From an uncultured Clostridia bacterium (lineage in GTDB: Bacteria > Bacillota > Clostridia > Oscillospirales > Ruminococcaceae): a DNA stretch of 59,048 nt. The position numbers and the translations under genes were made by a program. Where the stretch lies: contig CALWNQ010000016.1 of the NCBI GenBank assembly GCA_944382875.1, forward strand, positions 1 to 59,048. The letters run 5' to 3'. The notes below the pieces were generated by a model that saw nothing but the letters and a program-made list of their open reading frames with translations, was not told the origin of the DNA and made no database searches. Numbering within the stretch: the first letter of the stretch is position 1; each line of letters opens with the position of its first letter. Shown here piece by piece: positions 25,700-34,170 of the stretch.

Positions 25700-27297
25700 T
25701 CATTCTGTTCGAACCAAAGCATACACCCAATCCTGAAATGCGTCGATCCGGGGCATCCGGAAATTCCCCTCTGCATCCGGCGTCACTTTTCCCAGGTCGG
25801 TCACTTCCCCGGTAATGGGATTCATCCGCTCCGCCCGATACCGGACATCCGGTTCGATTTCTTTCAGCAGCACCTCTCCCCAGAAATCCCCGCCAAAATG
25901 CGGTTTGAAGAGAAGCCGAACCTCACGAGGGATTCCCATAGCAAAATGCCCGTCCAGATTTTCCAGCGAACAGGGCTGCTCCACCCATTCGGGATGCTGC
26001 TCAAACCGCCACCAGTCAAATCGGGTGAGATATTGTTTGATGTACCCGATCTGACGGGAACCGGGAAGTTGATAAGCTTCTTGCCAAGGTGTTGTCCCCC
26101 ACTGCGCGCCGTGAGGCGAAACCCCATATGGGCAATTCCGGTCGTTGAGCTGCCAGATGCCGTTGGCTCCATATGTATGACCACAGGCTCCCAGAAAGAC
26201 ACAGCTTAAAAAGGCGTATCGCTGCACATCCGCATAACTGGAACCGCAAATTCCTTCATAGCACACCTCCGAATCAATGACCGGCAGCTTTCTGCGGGAA
26301 ACAGACTTTCGAATCATCTGCATCGTGGGAACTAAGCTGGGAACGCCGCTGTGTCCGGTCTGAAGCATGTCCAAATCGAGCAGAGTATCATCTTCGACCT
26401 GTTCGTGACCATAGGAGGTGGGATGGATCGTAAGCAACCGGTGGAATGAGTCCCGACTGCGGATATAACAAACCATATCGTTCCAGTCGTGGCGTGATTG
26501 CCGCAGATGTTCCTCCAATGAAATCTGTTCATCATAAAAGGTCATGTTAGCTTCTCCCGCTGCACACCAAATTACCGGAAGCGCTCCCCAGCGGGCAATC
26601 AGATAATCCCAGTGTTTTTTAAGGACATCCTTGCCGGCAAACTTCATAAAAAAGCCCCAGCTTCCGACAATACAGGGAGCAAGCCCATGCTCCACCAACG
26701 AAAGGATTTTCCGGTCTGCCATATCAAAATACCTCGGATTGATTTCGGAAAAATCTTGATTCCAAGGGAATCCGCCCTCGTTTTTACCCCGTTCATCAAA
26801 CGGCAGCATATCCGGGTACAGCCCTGCGACTATCTGAATCACCGAAAACCCTTTTTGCCGGCGGTCTTCTGCTAAGGTATGGAAGTCCTCCGGAAAGGAA
26901 AGCCGCGTAGTCAGCCCCATCCACCAGGTATCTGCCAGCCAGAAAAACGGTGTGCCGTCCTGATGCCGCAGAAAAAGTTCCCCATCTTTCCGACAAACAC
27001 CTCCATGCCGGTAGAGCGGGTTATCCCCAGTATAGGGAACAATATCCAAACGAGCTGTCTGGTTGTTCAGACCAGCATCCGGGAGGACAGAACGAGTGCG
27101 AAGAAAGTGAGTACCATTGATGGAAGAACTGTATCGGATTTTCCAGCAGTTCCCCCGGCCCAAAAGCCCGGCACAATCCGAATACTGCCATCGGGAGCTG
27201 TCCATTCTCCTTCCAACGCTTGTCCCGAACACGGAAACTGTGTATTGGCAGCAGCATAAAACGTGAGTTCCGCCATTTGATTTTGATGAACAACCAT
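25700..27297 (-). pseudogene. DUF5060/DUF4038 glycoside hydrolase (GH140/apiosidase-like), frameshifted
   Basis: About 533 residues if repaired. The N-terminal DUF5060 beta-domain starts at an ATG (27295-27297) behind GGGAGG and runs in one frame to PGFWAGG. The sequence then continues as NCWKIRYSS in another frame through the catalytic DUF4038 barrel (FWLADTWWMG, GEANMTFYDEQ, PVIDSEVCYEG) to the stop. The switch lies at a run of five G (plus-strand C at 27152-27156); one more G restores a single frame. The rest of the gene is intact, so a sequencing error, a phase-variable G-run or a very recent mutation are all possible. The family acts on pectin side chains and related glycosides. Confidence 0.8.
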
Positions 27298-27550
27298 GTC
27301 AAAACCTCCCACAGATCAAGTCCTGTCATATCACTGCTGACCTCATGATAACATAATTTTTATAAAATATCCATGGAAGATTTGACAAAATTTGGAGATT
27401 CTGTATATGCTGTATGCTGAAAAAAGATTTGTTCAATCTCATCTTTCTTTTAACAAGGATATCACCCACCACAACAATCTTTTTTACACGGCAAATATAT
27501 CATTATAAATTCATTATAAATTTATTTTAACCAGTTTTGCAAAGTAACGG

Positions 27551-27578
27551 TTGATTTTTTCCAACAACTTGGTATAAT
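27551..27578 (+). promoter_or_regulatory. Promoter of the D-amino-acid cassette
   Basis: TTGATT (27551-27556) and perfect TATAAT (27573-27578) with 16-base spacing, 46 bp before the RidA gene. The rest of the divergent 27298-27550 stretch is AT-rich and contains a tandem repeat of TTCATTATAAA near 27500-27525; no second clear promoter was found for the minus-strand gene. Confidence 0.65.
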
Positions 27579-27623
27579 AAAAGTAATACTTATTCTCCCT
27601 TGTACATGGAAAGGATGATTTTT

Positions 27624-28094
27624 ATGACATTTGAAGAAAATCTGGAACGCCTTGGGCTAACCCTCCCTCCCGCACCTCCCCGCGGCGGTGTTTACACCCC
27701 CATCCAGGATTTTGGAGAAAATTTGCTGTATGCTTCCGGTTTCGGACCTGCGATTGACGGATTGACGCCAATTTTAGGAAAAGTGGGAAAAGAAGTTTCA
27801 CTGGAAGATGCCCAGGAAGCTGCACGCCGTTGTACCTTAAACCTCCTTGCTGCCTTAAAAGCCAAAATTGGCGATCTGAGCCGAGTAAAGCGCATTGTAA
27901 AATTGCTGGTCTTTGTTGCTTCCGACGACGAATTTTATGATCAGCCTCAAGCCGCAAATGGCGCCAGCCGTCTGTTTGTTGAGTTGTTTGGCGAAGAAGT
28001 CGGTTTGGCAGCCCGCTCTGCTGTTGGCATGAATGTTCTTCCCGGTAATATTCCTGTGGAAGTGGAAGCGGTTATCGAGCTGAAAGCAGAATAA
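27624..28094 (+). CDS. RidA-family enamine/imine deaminase
   Basis: Protein of 156 residues of the RidA/YER057c/UK114 superfamily, in the subgroup with an extended N-terminus (LERLGLTLPPAPPRGG). The conserved catalytic arginine is seen in AARSAVGMNVLPG and the pocket strand in NLLYASGFGP. RidA proteins hydrolyse reactive 2-aminoacrylate released by PLP-dependent serine/threonine dehydratases, which fits the gene that follows 19 bp later. The ATG at 27624 follows AAAGGATG; an in-frame ATG at 27606 has a poorer site. Confidence 0.88.
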   Translation: MTFEENLERLGLTLPPAPPRGGVYTPIQDFGENLLYASGFGPAIDGLTPILGKVGKEVSLEDAQEAARRCTLNLLAALKAKIGDLSRVKRIVKLLVFVASDDEFYDQPQAANGASRLFVELFGEEVGLAARSAVGMNVLPGNIPVEVEAVIELKAE

Positions 28095-28113
28095 GCTTGA
28101 GGATGTGTATGAT

Positions 28114-29202
28114 ATGTATGATTATCTGGAAACTCCTGCAGTCGCAATCGAATTGGACGCGGTTGAAAACAACATCCGTACTCTCATCCAAAATGCCGCT
28201 CAATATGGCATTGCGCACCGCCCCCACACCAAAACACACCGCAGTGTAGAACTGGCTCGGCTCCAGTTGCAGCTCGGCGCCAAAGGGATTACCTGCGCCA
28301 AGCTCGGTGAAGCTGAAATTATGGTAGACGCTGGGATCCAGGATATCTTTATTTGTTATCCGCTCATCGGCACTGAAAAGCTGGAACGGCTTGGAAAGCT
28401 GCTCAAGCGGGCGGATATTTCCACCCTGGTTAACAGCGTGGAAGGCGCAAAAGGGTTATCTGATCTTGGTGTTTCGTTGGGACGGCAAATCCCTGTCCGC
28501 ATTGATCTGGACGGGGGGCTGAAGCGCGGCGGATTGCAGCCGGGATACCCCGCATTGGAATTTGCTCGAAAGATAAAAGATCTACCTGGGATCCATATAA
28601 ATGGGCTGATGTACTATGGAGGCCTCATTTACCATGAACCGGATCGTGCCGCGATGGAAAAAATCGCACAGAAAGAACGCGAAGAGCTATTGACTACCGC
28701 CGACCTTTTTCGGAAAGATGGCTTTGACATCCAGGTGCTTTCTGGCGGCACCTCTTTTTCCGGAAAAATGCCGGAATTATTGGAGGGAATTACCGAGATC
28801 CGCTCCGGCCACTATATTTTCAACGATTGCGGCCAGCTGTTCTCCGGCTTTGCATCCGAGAATGATTGCGCCCTTCGGGTTGTGGCAACTGTGGTCAGCC
28901 TGGTGGATGATCACCATGCTATTTTGGATGTGGGTACCAAAATTCTGACAAGTGACCTTTGTGAGCGGCATCCAGGTTACGGTGCAGTCATCGGACGGCC
29001 GGATATGGTCATTACCGCTTTAAACGAAGAACACGCCTTTTTGCAATCCAATTTCTTGTTGAACGTAAAAATCGGAGACAAACTCGCGATCATTCCCAAT
29101 CACGCCTGTGTTGTCTGTAACCAGGTAGACTGGGTTTGGGGAATCCGCAACAGCAGGGTGGAGCGCAAAATCCGCATCGATGCCCGAGGCTGCAGCGTTT
29201 AA
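28114..29202 (+). CDS. PLP-dependent D-serine dehydratase / D-threonine aldolase family enzyme
   Basis: Alanine-racemase-fold enzyme of 362 residues. The PLP lysine is Lys40 in RPHTKTHRS. Near the C-terminus NHACVVCN gives a His330-x-Cys332 pair. In chicken D-serine dehydratase zinc is bound by a His-x-Cys pair, whereas bacterial D-threonine aldolases use His-x-Asp, so dehydration of D-serine (to pyruvate and ammonia via 2-aminoacrylate) is the better guess. RidA upstream supports this. Two starts are possible: GTG at 28105, too close to GAGG, or ATG at 28114, chosen here. It ends 17 bp before the deacylase. Confidence 0.85.
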   Translation: MYDYLETPAVAIELDAVENNIRTLIQNAAQYGIAHRPHTKTHRSVELARLQLQLGAKGITCAKLGEAEIMVDAGIQDIFICYPLIGTEKLERLGKLLKRADISTLVNSVEGAKGLSDLGVSLGRQIPVRIDLDGGLKRGGLQPGYPALEFARKIKDLPGIHINGLMYYGGLIYHEPDRAAMEKIAQKEREELLTTADLFRKDGFDIQVLSGGTSFSGKMPELLEGITEIRSGHYIFNDCGQLFSGFASENDCALRVVATVVSLVDDHHAILDVGTKILTSDLCERHPGYGAVIGRPDMVITALNEEHAFLQSNFLLNVKIGDKLAIIPNHACVVCNQVDWVWGIRNSRVERKIRIDARGCSV

Positions 29203-29219
29203 TCTATCGGAGGAAAACC

Positions 29220-30812
29220 ATGGGCTCTATTTTGATTCAGAATGGCTTAATCGTTGAGGGAACCGGCCGGGAACCTTTCAAAGGCAATGTGCTTTTATCC
29301 GGCGATCGAATTGCTAAGGTTGGCAACACAGAACAAAATGCAGAGTGTATAATCAATGCTGCGGGAAAAATCGTTTGTCCGGGATTTATCGATATTCATC
29401 GGCATTGTGACGCCAAGCTCTTGCAGGGAACTGAATTCGCCAAGGGGATGCTGGCGCAGGGAATTACCACTACAGTCACCGGAAACTGCGGAATGTCTTT
29501 GGCACCATCCCCAGCTGAACCGGAAGAAATGTATGACTTTATGGAGGCGGTTCTGGGATCCGGATGCGCAGCCCTTGGCATCCGGACTTCCCAGCAGTAC
29601 CGGCAGGCTTTGCAAAACAGGCCATTGCCGGTCAATACAGCCTTTATGGCTGGAACCGGCTCCATTAAAATTACTGTCCGAGGTTTTTCAAATGCTCCCT
29701 GGACCGAAAAAGAACTCGCAGAAGCTTCCGCACTTGTGGAAGAAGCTCTGGCGGAAGGAGCAGTGGGAATTTCGGCAGGAATTATGTATCTGCCGGAGTG
29801 TTATAGTACCGCAAAAGATTTCGGGGAAATCTTAAAACCATTGGGAAAAGCAGGGAAACCTTTGTGCGTCCACATTCGCGGAGAAGGCGACAGTCTTGTT
29901 CCGAGTGTACAGGAAGTGCTGGAAATCGGAAAGATTGCCGGCTGCCCTGTCGAAATCAGCCATTTTAAATGCTGCGGTGTTAAAAACTGGAGGAAAGGCA
30001 TCCATCAAGCGATTGCCTGTATAGATGAAGCAAGAGCTGCGGGGCAGGATGTGACCTGCGACTTTTATCCCTACGAAGGCGGTTCTACAGCATTGACCAC
30101 AATGCTCCCCCCCTCTTTTGTTGCGGGAGATATGACAGCGGCTTTGTCACGTCTGGGAACGCCGGAAGGGGTTGAAGAATTCCGCAAATCCGTGTCGATT
30201 CTCTATCCGGATTGGGATAATTATGCGATTACACTGGGCTGGGAGCGCATCCTAATCAGCGGAGTATCCAACAAAGAAAATGAACCGTTTTTAGGTCTTA
30301 GTGTAGCAGATGCCGCAAAGAAATTCGGATTTTCGGATGGCGCTGCCTGTGCGGCCTACCTGATGCACAGCGATGCGGGAAAAACAGCAATTATCAACCT
30401 TAGCATGTGTCAGGATGATATTGATACCGTTGCCCGTCTTCCCTATTCGGTCGTCATTTCCGACTCGATCTATGCGGATACCAACACGCCTCATCCGCGG
30501 ATGTACGGTGCTTTTCCCAAAATTTTGCGGGAATATGTGAGAGAACGAAAAGTCCTTTCCCTACAGGAAGCGGTTGCCAAAATGACATCCCGACCAGCCG
30601 CACGCATGGGGCTAAAAAACCGGGGCATTTTGTCTGCGAATGCTTATGCAGACTTATTAATCTTTGATCCTGCTCGTTTTCGGGATAATGCTACTTTTGC
30701 GGATCCAACCCAGTTCGCAACCGGATTGGACCAAGTATTTCTGAACGGAAAACTTGTCTTACAAAACGGATGTTGTCTTGAAATGGATGCAGGTTCCCCA
30801 ATCTTGAGATGA
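29220..30812 (+). CDS. N-acyl-D-amino-acid deacylase (D-aminoacylase)
   Basis: Amidohydrolase-superfamily enzyme of 530 residues. The metal-binding HRH is in PGFIDIHRHCD (about residue 60), further metal ligands are in CVHIRGEGD and EISHFKCCG, and the family TVTGNCGMSLAP segment is clear. It releases D-amino acids from N-acyl-D-amino acids in the cytoplasm, feeding the dehydratase encoded before it. GGAGG lies six bases before the ATG at 29220. It ends the operon. Confidence 0.9.
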   Translation: MGSILIQNGLIVEGTGREPFKGNVLLSGDRIAKVGNTEQNAECIINAAGKIVCPGFIDIHRHCDAKLLQGTEFAKGMLAQGITTTVTGNCGMSLAPSPAEPEEMYDFMEAVLGSGCAALGIRTSQQYRQALQNRPLPVNTAFMAGTGSIKITVRGFSNAPWTEKELAEASALVEEALAEGAVGISAGIMYLPECYSTAKDFGEILKPLGKAGKPLCVHIRGEGDSLVPSVQEVLEIGKIAGCPVEISHFKCCGVKNWRKGIHQAIACIDEARAAGQDVTCDFYPYEGGSTALTTMLPPSFVAGDMTAALSRLGTPEGVEEFRKSVSILYPDWDNYAITLGWERILISGVSNKENEPFLGLSVADAAKKFGFSDGAACAAYLMHSDAGKTAIINLSMCQDDIDTVARLPYSVVISDSIYADTNTPHPRMYGAFPKILREYVRERKVLSLQEAVAKMTSRPAARMGLKNRGILSANAYADLLIFDPARFRDNATFADPTQFATGLDQVFLNGKLVLQNGCCLEMDAGSPILR

Positions 30813-30887
30813 TTTTTATATGGGTAAAACGCAGCAATTTAAAAACTTCAACTGTTGCCAATCACTGCCAAAATATCTAAAAGTATT

Positions 30888-30924
30888 AACCGGACCTTCT
30901 TTTTTAGAAGATCCGGTTTCTTTT
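30888..30924 (+). terminator. Terminator of the D-amino-acid operon
   Basis: Stem of seven plus five pairs around one mismatch (30888-30900 with 30906-30918), five-base loop, then TTTCTTTTC. Confidence 0.8.
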
Positions 30925-30935
30925 CACAGCGCTAA

Positions 30936-31082
30936 TTATTTCCATTTAATTGCGACCAATGGAACCTGTTCATGATAAACTATCGAACCTTCTTTAAACC
31001 GGAATGCTAATTGCTTTCCAGTTTGGCTTGATTCAGGCGGACACCAATAATCCCCGCTCAGTTTACAAACAAATCTATTCAT
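30936..31082 (-). CDS. Small protein of 48 residues coupled to the YetF-like gene
   Basis: A short frame starting MNRFVCKLSG and ending VAIKWK. Its ATG overlaps the last codons and stop of the YetF-like gene (AATGAATAG, 8-bp overlap), an arrangement typical of translational coupling. It is rich in aromatic and Lys residues, has one Cys-Pro-Pro motif (YWCPPES) and no membrane segment. No family is recognised. The overlap and normal codon pattern argue that it is real, but size leaves doubt. Confidence 0.5.
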   Translation of the reverse strand: MNRFVCKLSGDYWCPPESSQTGKQLAFRFKEGSIVYHEQVPLVAIKWK

Positions 31083-31785
31083 TCTTTCGCGATTGCATAG
31101 ACTTTATAGAGGGATCTTTTTCGTAAAGAACAAATTTCAAGTTTCGGTCACAAACTGCTAAAATAACATCCTTTGGAGAATTGACTTGATGTTGCTTTAA
31201 CTGCTTATTCAGCCAAACCAAATCCAGCCCCATTCGCTTTAGGTTATCTTCCAAAATACGACCATCCATAATTAACTCGGTAAACAATAATTCTTGTTCT
31301 GGAGCAATATGCATATCGTTTGGTGTAGCCGGACGCTGACTGCTTATTGGAAGAATCGTAAGTTTTCCATTGTATTCAAAAACAGCGATTTGGATACTCG
31401 TCAGGTCAAAGTACCCCTGTTCCCTGCACATAACCATAAACTCACTTAAATCCAATTTGACTTTCTTTAAGTTTTCATAACATAATTTGCCATGATCCAT
31501 CAGAATCGTAGGTGTACCGTTGAGATATTTACGGCTTCTCGGAAATTTATTGGTAATCACGCTCAGCAACAAAGTAACTCCTCCATATATCAACATGGCA
31601 ACAAGCGGTTTCCAAGGGTTCTCTAACTCTGTTGCCATTTCAGCTGCAATTGAACCAATCGTTATCCCTGTAATGTAATCAAAGAAATCCAATTGAGAAA
31701 TTTGTTTGTGTCCAATCAATTTTGCCACTAAAAACAGCACACCAAAAGACGCCAAAGCAATCAGGCAAAGTTTTAGAAAGCTCAT
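31075..31785 (-). CDS. DUF421/YetF-family membrane protein
   Basis: Inner-membrane protein of 236 residues. Three hydrophobic helices fill the first 90 residues (for example LKLCLIALASFGVLFLVAKL), with the family motif GHKQISQLDFFDYITGITIGS. The cytoplasmic C-terminal part has the PTILMDHGKLCYENLKK and SEFMVMCREQGYFDL segments of the YetF domain. The function is not settled for most members. AAGGGG eight bases before the ATG at 31783-31785 fixes the start; a longer open frame lies upstream without a ribosome site. Confidence 0.87.
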   Translation of the reverse strand: MSFLKLCLIALASFGVLFLVAKLIGHKQISQLDFFDYITGITIGSIAAEMATELENPWKPLVAMLIYGGVTLLLSVITNKFPRSRKYLNGTPTILMDHGKLCYENLKKVKLDLSEFMVMCREQGYFDLTSIQIAVFEYNGKLTILPISSQRPATPNDMHIAPEQELLFTELIMDGRILEDNLKRMGLDLVWLNKQLKQHQVNSPKDVILAVCDRNLKFVLYEKDPSIKSMQSRKNE

Positions 31786-31929
31786 ACAATCATCCCCTTT
31801 TCTCTCTATTCTGTTCCATAATGGGGCAAGCATACATAAAGAAATTGCGTTATCCAATAAATATCGTTCACTCTGGCATCTGCTGTTACATAATATATAA
31901 GTAAACAATTATGGAAAGGAGCAGATAAC

Positions 31930-32379
31930 ATGAAGATTCATCATACAGGGCATGGCGATAACGTTTGTGAAACCGATCATGGCGGCAAACCATTTGTTGC
32001 AAATATAGTACATGCAGCAAAACAAAATCAAAATTTCCGTACCGCATTCTGGACAGGATGTCATCTTCAGATGACTGTCATGTGCATTCCCATACATGGC
32101 GAGATTGGGGTAGAAATGCATCCAGATACAGATCAATTTATCCGAGTAGAAGAAGGGCAAGCGCTTGTCCGCATGGGAAACTGCAAGGATAAACTGGACT
32201 CCATGTGCCAAATGCAGCAAGGGGATGCTGTTTTTATACCAAGCGGCACATGGCATAATGTTTTTAATACGGGAAGCTATGCGTTGAAGCTCTCATCCTT
32301 CTACGCTCCTCCCAAACACCCCAAAGGAACCATTCATCATACGAAAGCAGACGCCGCAAACAAAGATTATTCTGGATAA
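31930..32379 (+). CDS. Cupin-domain protein
   Basis: Single-domain cupin of 149 residues. Cupin motif 1 reads HPDTDQFIRVEEGQALV and motif 2 reads PSGTWHNVFN, supplying the His and Glu residues for a metal. Such proteins are often labelled as mannose-6-phosphate isomerase-like, but no substrate can be read from the sequence. AAGGAG lies eight bases before the ATG. It is divergent from the YetF-like gene and stands alone. Confidence 0.85.
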   Translation: MKIHHTGHGDNVCETDHGGKPFVANIVHAAKQNQNFRTAFWTGCHLQMTVMCIPIHGEIGVEMHPDTDQFIRVEEGQALVRMGNCKDKLDSMCQMQQGDAVFIPSGTWHNVFNTGSYALKLSSFYAPPKHPKGTIHHTKADAANKDYSG

Positions 32380-32441
32380 GATTCAAATCCCAATTTCTTC
32401 TCATCGTGTTGCAAACTTAACCTATCGTGGCAACTGTTGGA

Positions 32442-32472
32442 GTCTGCGGCTGTTCAACTTCCAGCCGCAGAC
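32442..32472. repeat. Perfect 11-bp inverted repeat downstream of the cupin gene
   Basis: GTCTGCGGCTG (32442-32452) and its exact complement (32462-32472) enclose nine bases. There is no U-tail, so it is at best a weak or factor-dependent terminator. The rest of 32380-32640 holds no gene that I can support. Confidence 0.6.
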
Positions 32473-32640
32473 CGAAGCGCCATTATTTTCCACTATGGGG
32501 ATCCAAAGGCAAACACTCTGTTGCTTCAGTCAACAGATAGGAACATAACAGGTTTTTCACATGTTCACTTAAATGTCCAGGCCTATAAGATATCCAGTCT
32601 TTCAAAATTCTAAAAAAATTTTAAAAATGGTGATATATTC

Positions 32641-32669
32641 TTGACAAATATTCCGGTTTGCATTATATT
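32641..32669 (+). promoter_or_regulatory. Promoter of the M28 peptidase gene
   Basis: Perfect TTGACA (32641-32646) and TATATT (32664-32669) separated by 17 bases, 30 bp before the start codon. Confidence 0.8.
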
Positions 32670-32699
32670 CATGATAAATAGTAGAAATGGGGGGATTTT

Positions 32700-33986
32700 A
32701 TGAAATCAGGCGCTTATACTTATGTCAATCCGGCAGTCGATCCCAATGCGGGCAATCGTGCTGCAAAATTCGTACAAAACATGGATTTTGAGCGTTTTGC
32801 TGCTACCGATGCAGAAATGCAGGGAGCGGAAATGCTGTTGCAGGAGCTTGAAAAGATCGGTGTTCAAGGCCATCTTCATTCGTTTTCTATTCCTGCCAGC
32901 GAGATCCAATCCGTACATTTGACCTCAGAATCCGGAAAAGAATATGAGGCCAGTGGGTATGCGCTTTGTGGATCTACATCGCCTGAAGGTCTGAAAGCGC
33001 CATTTTTCTATGCGGAAGATGGCAATGATATTTATCTCGCGCAAGCAAAAGGATGTATTGTCCTGTTGAATAATCACCCGAATGTCGCATTATATCGAAA
33101 ACTTGTGGAAGCAAGAGTGGCAGGTTTTATCAGCATCAGCGGCAGCCCGCTGGACAAGCCTGAAGAAACGGATCTGGAATTGCGGGCGCTGCACCCTTCC
33201 CGCCATTATGCAGAGCAAGACGGTGTTCAAATTCCCGGTGTGACCATCCGCTATACAACTGCGATGGATCTACTGGAAGAATCACCTGATACAGTGACCA
33301 TCCAAATTTCACAGCATCGAAAAGATCAGGAATCCCACAATGTGATCGCGGAAATACCTGGAACGGAAGAAGGTAACGATTGGCTGGTTTTTTGTGCTCA
33401 TTATGATACCGTTCGCTTTAGCCATGGTTCCTATGATAATGCGTCCGGCAGCGCAATTTTACTGGAAGTGTGCCGATATTTCCTACAGCATCCGGCAAAA
33501 AGGCCCATGCGCTTTATCTGGTTTGGCGCAGAAGAACAGGGACTGTTGGGGAGTCTTGCCTATGTACGTGATACAGCCAAAGAAGAGCTTGAAAAAATCG
33601 CTCTGGTTATCAATATCGATTTAGCCGGACATCTGATTGGAAGTCATCATGCAATCGTATCTGCGGAAGAAGGATTGTGTGATATGCTGCGTTTTTTAGC
33701 AAAAGAAGCAGGATTCGGCATGGAAGTAACGCATGACATTTTTTCCAGTGACTCTTCCAGTTTTGCGGACAAAAATGTTCCCGCTATGAGCTTTTATCGG
33801 GGAGGATTCGGGGGACATAATCGTCACGATGTTGCCAAATGGATTTCTGCCCGTTCACTAAAGAGTACCATTGATTTTTTGATCTTATTTTCCGAACGTC
33901 TGGCTAACTGCCAGGTTTTTCCGATCTCCCGGAACATCCCGGACAATATTAAGCAAAAACTGAATACGTACTTCAATCGAGACTAA
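32700..33986 (+). CDS. M28-family zinc aminopeptidase
   Basis: Protein of 428 residues with the di-zinc ligands of M28 peptidases in order: CAHYDTV (His), SYDNASGS (bridging Asp), GAEEQGL (catalytic Glu plus zinc Glu), INIDLAG (Asp) and HNRHDVAKW (His). A PA-like insert precedes the catalytic part (about residues 60-215). No signal peptide is present, so it probably cuts peptides or acyl-amino acids in the cytoplasm. GGGGG lies six bases before the ATG; a terminator follows. Confidence 0.88.
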   Translation: MKSGAYTYVNPAVDPNAGNRAAKFVQNMDFERFAATDAEMQGAEMLLQELEKIGVQGHLHSFSIPASEIQSVHLTSESGKEYEASGYALCGSTSPEGLKAPFFYAEDGNDIYLAQAKGCIVLLNNHPNVALYRKLVEARVAGFISISGSPLDKPEETDLELRALHPSRHYAEQDGVQIPGVTIRYTTAMDLLEESPDTVTIQISQHRKDQESHNVIAEIPGTEEGNDWLVFCAHYDTVRFSHGSYDNASGSAILLEVCRYFLQHPAKRPMRFIWFGAEEQGLLGSLAYVRDTAKEELEKIALVINIDLAGHLIGSHHAIVSAEEGLCDMLRFLAKEAGFGMEVTHDIFSSDSSSFADKNVPAMSFYRGGFGGHNRHDVAKWISARSLKSTIDFLILFSERLANCQVFPISRNIPDNIKQKLNTYFNRD

Positions 33987-34007
33987 TATATTTAAAGCGA
34001 CAATAAA

Positions 34008-34040
34008 AGGGTACTGCAAACAACATGCAGTTCCCTTTTT
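34008..34040 (+). terminator. Terminator of the M28 peptidase gene
   Basis: Ten-pair stem with one mismatch (34008-34018 with 34026-34036), seven-base loop and TTTTT tail. The following 34041-34170 shows no gene. Confidence 0.85.
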
Positions 34041-34170
34041 CGTATATTCGTGAGATTGGTTCAGCACATCGTGCCATCAAAACCGAGCCGATATCCGGCA
34101 ATCGTCGTATTGGCTGCCTGCTTCGCCGTTACTTATGAAGATGGCGTTTATTCACTGTTCCATTGCCTGC

